Origin: an uncultured Fibrobacterota bacterium
Lineage (GTDB): Bacteria; Fibrobacterota; Chitinivibrionia; Chitinivibrionales; Chitinispirillaceae
DNA length: 9,291 nucleotides
Reading direction: 5' to 3'
Assembly: GCA_903888815.1 (NCBI GenBank)
Contig: CAISVC010000075.1
Coordinates: forward strand, 1-9,291
Part shown: piece after piece, positions 8,001 to 9,291 of the stretch
Layout: each line of letters starts with the position of its first letter
Position numbering within the stretch: position 1 is the stretch's first letter
Notes under the pieces: model-generated
Told to the model about the DNA's origin: nothing
Seen by the model: only the letters and a program-made list of their open reading frames with translations
Databases searched by the model: none
Position numbers and translations under genes: made by a program

Positions 8001-8124
8001 GGTCGAGCGCAGGATAATCGCGGACGCCGAGGAACGTGGCGCCGATAAGGCCGAAGAGCACGATGATGATGTTGACGACCGTTCCGAGTACCGGACGGTT
8101 GATGAAGATCGATGGAAAGCGCAT
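5059..8124 (-). CDS. RND multidrug efflux permease (HAE1/AcrB family)
   Basis: This is the inner-membrane proton/drug antiporter of a tripartite pump, which works as a trimer with a periplasmic fusion protein and an outer-membrane channel. It is complete at 1021 residues, slightly short of AcrB (1049). TM1 is at about 10-30 (VVNIIIVLFGLIGATFLG). A first periplasmic porter half with the DPPLITVNTTY and GIGGIRTLTSTS segments is followed by TM2-TM6 (about 333-485). TM4 carries GLVVDDAIVVLENI with the proton-relay pair Asp400-Asp401. The second half starts at TM7 (about 525-545), and TM10 has GLVAKNGILIVEFAN with Lys925, the partner of the Asp pair. The essential relay is thus intact and the protein should use the proton gradient. 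The TGA of the fusion protein is nine bases upstream and the DTW gene starts three bases downstream. The HAE1 class (drugs and lipophiles, not metals) is clear from the TM4 motif; the substrate is unknown. Confidence 0.95.
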   Translation of the reverse strand: MRFPSIFINRPVLGTVVNIIIVLFGLIGATFLGVRDYPALDPPLITVNTTYTGANPDVTETQITEPLEESINGIGGIRTLTSTSSEGQSVIMVEFNLGTDLEAAANDVRDRVSRAMRNLPLDADPPVITKADANASPIINVSLKSDKRSPLDLTAYATDVFKERLQTIPEVSEVRIWGEKKYAMRLRLDPLRMAAAGLTAQDIKAAIDRENIELPSGRIEGGTTELTIRTLSGLHTEKDFNDLIIKGNSGQITRLSDIGRAEYGFENERTILKRDGVPMIGVVLVPQPGANHIAIADEFYKRYKVLLRELPRDISAEIGFDITKTIRKSIAEVLETIAIAFFLVMLVIFVFFRTWRATLIPMLAIPISLVGAFFIMYLCGFSINILTLLAIVLATGLVVDDAIVVLENIYVKIEKGMAPVEAGHRGSSEIFFAIISTTLSLTAVLMPVIFLQGLTGRLFREFGVVLAGSVLLSAFVSLSITPMLCTKFLKHHEPHSRSLYAVTEPFFERLISGYRASLEKMMMRRWLAFPVIVIALGLIAGLFPLLPSELAPLEDRSRLSISATAPEGASFEYMVDYMDNLYDRVRASVPERDGAIYMVPGSASGAGAVNSGAMRLFLIDPSKRRRSQQEIANQLGKQLKLYTGARAFASQEQTIGIGAGRGGLPVQYVLKAPDLDKLKDKLPLFFQEASKSPLFSAVDVNMKFNKPELRVTINRDKARDLGVSALDVASALQFSLSGDRYGYFIRNENRKQYWVIGQYDRPNRDKPADLTSSFVKNKNGDLVRLDNLVNVTESSTPPQLYRFNRYISATVSAGLTPGRTLGEGIKEMDRIGRKVLDESFSTALSGPSRDFAESSSSMLFAFGLALVLVYLVLSAQFESFRSPCIVMMTVPLAISGALFALWYFNQTMNIFSQIGIVMLVGLVAKNGILIVEFANQRRRAGMPLGPAIVDAAASRFRPIVMTSFTVMLGSLPIALAIGAGAKSRVSMGIAIIGGLLFSLVLSLYVVPAVYTYISPKDNKKQ

Positions 8125-8133
8125 GCAAACCCG

Positions 8134-9100
8134 TCACTCTATATTTTTTATGTCTACGGTCATGCCCGGACGGAGGATAAGCACGCCGGTGGTGACCACG
8201 GTGTCGCCTTCGGCCACTCCTTGTACTATTTCAACGTCTTCGTCGTCGCGCACGCCGGTGATGACCGGCTGCGGGAACGCTTTACGTTCTCTGACGAGAA
8301 ATACTTTCTGGCCCTTTATGTCAGGCACCAGCGCCTTGCTCGGTACCGCAACGGCATGCGGATTTTCTCCGAGCGTCAGCCGGACATCGGCAAAGGCGCC
8401 GGGAAGAACGCCGCTTTCGCTGCCGTTGCAGAGCGCCCGCAGCCGCAGGGAGCGGGTGGCTTCGTCGATCAGGGGCTGCTGCGCGTACACGGTGGCGTTA
8501 TGAACCGCGAGAGACCCCTGAATGGTGAATGACAGCTTCGTTCCGGGCCCGATTCTTCCGGCATAGCGTTCGGGGACGGAGAATTCGACTTTCAGCGGCC
8601 TCACTTTTACGAAATCGGCAATGGTGGTGCCGACCGACACAAAGGCGCCTTCGCTCACATACCTGAGGCCCACGCGCCCGTCGAACGGAGCATGGATTTC
8701 AGTTTTGTCAATCTGCGCCCCGAGCAGATCAATGTCGGCCCGGCTCGCATTGAGTTCCATGGCCGAAAGGTCGTAGTCTTCCCTGCTGATAAGCTCTTTT
8801 GCAAGAAGCGTTTTCTGGCGGGCTTCACGGTCCTGCGCCAGCTTAAACGAGGCCCGGGCCTTTTCGAGCTGGGCCTGCAGGTCCGCGTCGTTGATTTTGA
8901 CAAGAAGGTCGCCCTTTGCGACTTCCGCACCTTCCCGCAGAGCGAGGTTCACGATCCTTCCCGACGCCTCCGCCTTAAGCGCCACCTGTTCATTGGCAAG
9001 CACCGATCCCGGTACGGCAATGTTCTCGCTGATCGGTTTTGCGCGGACGATGCGTACCCCGACGCTGACACCCTGTTCTGACGGCGGTTTCCCCTTTTTT
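8134..9100 (-). CDS. RND periplasmic membrane fusion protein (AcrA/HlyD type), N-terminus missing
   Basis: This is the adaptor that links the permease to an outer-membrane channel. Numbered from the GTG at 9003, the order is: first lipoyl half with ASGRIVNLALREGAEVAKGD (13-32), a short alpha-hairpin (about 41-100), second lipoyl half APFDGRVGLRYVSEGAFV, beta-barrel (about 135-215) and membrane-proximal domain ending in RPGMTVDIKNIE. The GTG is the most upstream start codon in frame but cannot be the true start: the frame upstream still reads as fusion protein (KPPSEQGVSVGVRIVRAKPI, then SENIAVPGS), the usual strand before the lipoyl domain. No signal peptide, lipobox or N-terminal TM is found before the frame degenerates at about 9100 and meets a stop at 9163-9165. 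The real N-terminus was lost at a junction with unrelated sequence. The stop lies nine bases before the permease, as in a normal acrAB-type operon. No outer-membrane channel gene is visible. Confidence 0.9.
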
Positions 9101-9112
9101 GCGCCCGACGTC
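9075..9112. other. Probable chimeric junction
   Basis: Fusion-protein-like sequence on the minus strand and metallo-beta-lactamase-like sequence on the plus strand meet here, each lacking its N-terminal part. Both readings look family-like over some of this interval, so the break cannot be placed to the base. G+C falls from 37 of 60 at 9001-9060 to 81 of 171 at 9121-9291. No transposon end, direct repeat or integrase is visible at the break. Confidence 0.65.
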
Positions 9113-9291
9113 CAAGGCCCGATGTCAAGTGGGGCACTCCGAATAATATTGGAAGAGAAACCTCAACTGTTGATGATCGGCGGCCCGCCTCTTTATCTGT
9201 CTCTGATCAAAGCCAGTGAGCAGCAGCTTCAAGCAGGTCTCAACAACTTGACAGAAATTGTGGGAAAAGTTCCCCACGTTATCCTTGATCA
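9095..9291 (+). CDS. Fragment resembling UPF0282/COG2248 metallo-beta-lactamase-fold protein, both ends missing
   Basis: This plus-strand frame is open to the end of the window and too short to look like a gene alone. It reads FFAPDVQGPMSSGALRIILE, then EKPQLLMIGGPPLYL, then LNNLTEIVGKVPHVILD as the window ends. From memory of the family, the (S/P)DVxGP turn, a GPPxYL block about 25 residues later, an L-NL-I helix and an ILDHH strand are the ordered landmarks of the largely archaeal UPF0282 hydrolases. The N-terminal HxHxDH zinc-binding half would lie upstream but is replaced by the RND fusion gene, so this is a fragment. The ATG at 9122 lies inside the conserved block and is not a likely start. 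Its codons are more A+T-rich than its neighbours'. The family call is by motif recognition only; function is uncharacterised. Confidence 0.6.

Noticed and set aside
1..9291. Window begins with CTGCAG and ends with TGATCA, both restriction-site palindromes, hinting at a cloned fragment
   Set aside because: The two sites differ and either can occur at an arbitrary cut. The suspected junction at 9075-9112 has no GATC or CTGCAG, so the sites do not explain the chimera.

Overview
This window looks like chromosomal DNA from a Gram-negative, G+C-rich bacterium. The tripartite RND efflux pump implies an outer membrane. The group II (archaeal-type) geranylgeranylglyceryl phosphate synthase-like gene and the direct recA-alaS order would fit a lineage of, or near, the FCB assemblage (Bacteroidota, Fibrobacterota, Cloacimonadota and relatives). 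That placement is inference from gene content, not a measured phylogeny.

Layout, left half (+ strand): the 3' half of recA (1-552) is followed by a 290-base spacer rich in hairpins. Next come alaS (843-3521) and a GGGP-synthase-like gene (3518-4282) that overlaps alaS by 4 bases (ATGA). A strong intrinsic terminator (4309-4340) ends this unit. recX, which often lies between recA and alaS, is absent; the spacer holds a compact predicted multi-branched structure (about 709-813) that includes three GCGAAGC/GCGAAAGC mini-hairpin sequences.

Layout, right half (- strand): reading right to left, a truncated RND membrane fusion protein (9100 down to 8134) is followed after 9 bases by a full HAE1-type RND permease (8124-5059). 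After 3 more bases comes a DTW-domain protein, probably a tRNA acp3U transferase (5055-4438). These three appear to be one operon converging on the recA-alaS unit. The convergence zone (4283-4437) carries two related hairpins in opposite orientation that differ by a compensatory base-pair change.

Right edge: at about 9075-9112 the fusion protein frame runs out before any signal peptide or N-terminal anchor. Exactly there, a + strand frame resembling the interior of an archaeal-type metallo-beta-lactamase-fold protein (UPF0282/COG2248) begins and runs off the end, with lower G+C (81 of 171 bases from 9121, about 47%). Two genes broken at the same point in head-on orientation point to a chimeric junction, either an assembly or cloning artefact or a real rearrangement. 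The last ~180 bases should not be taken as native neighbourhood without checking.

I find no CRISPR array, tRNA, rRNA or transposase. No convincing new defence or mobile system is present. The best candidates for something undescribed are the structured recA-alaS spacer and the paired convergent hairpins.
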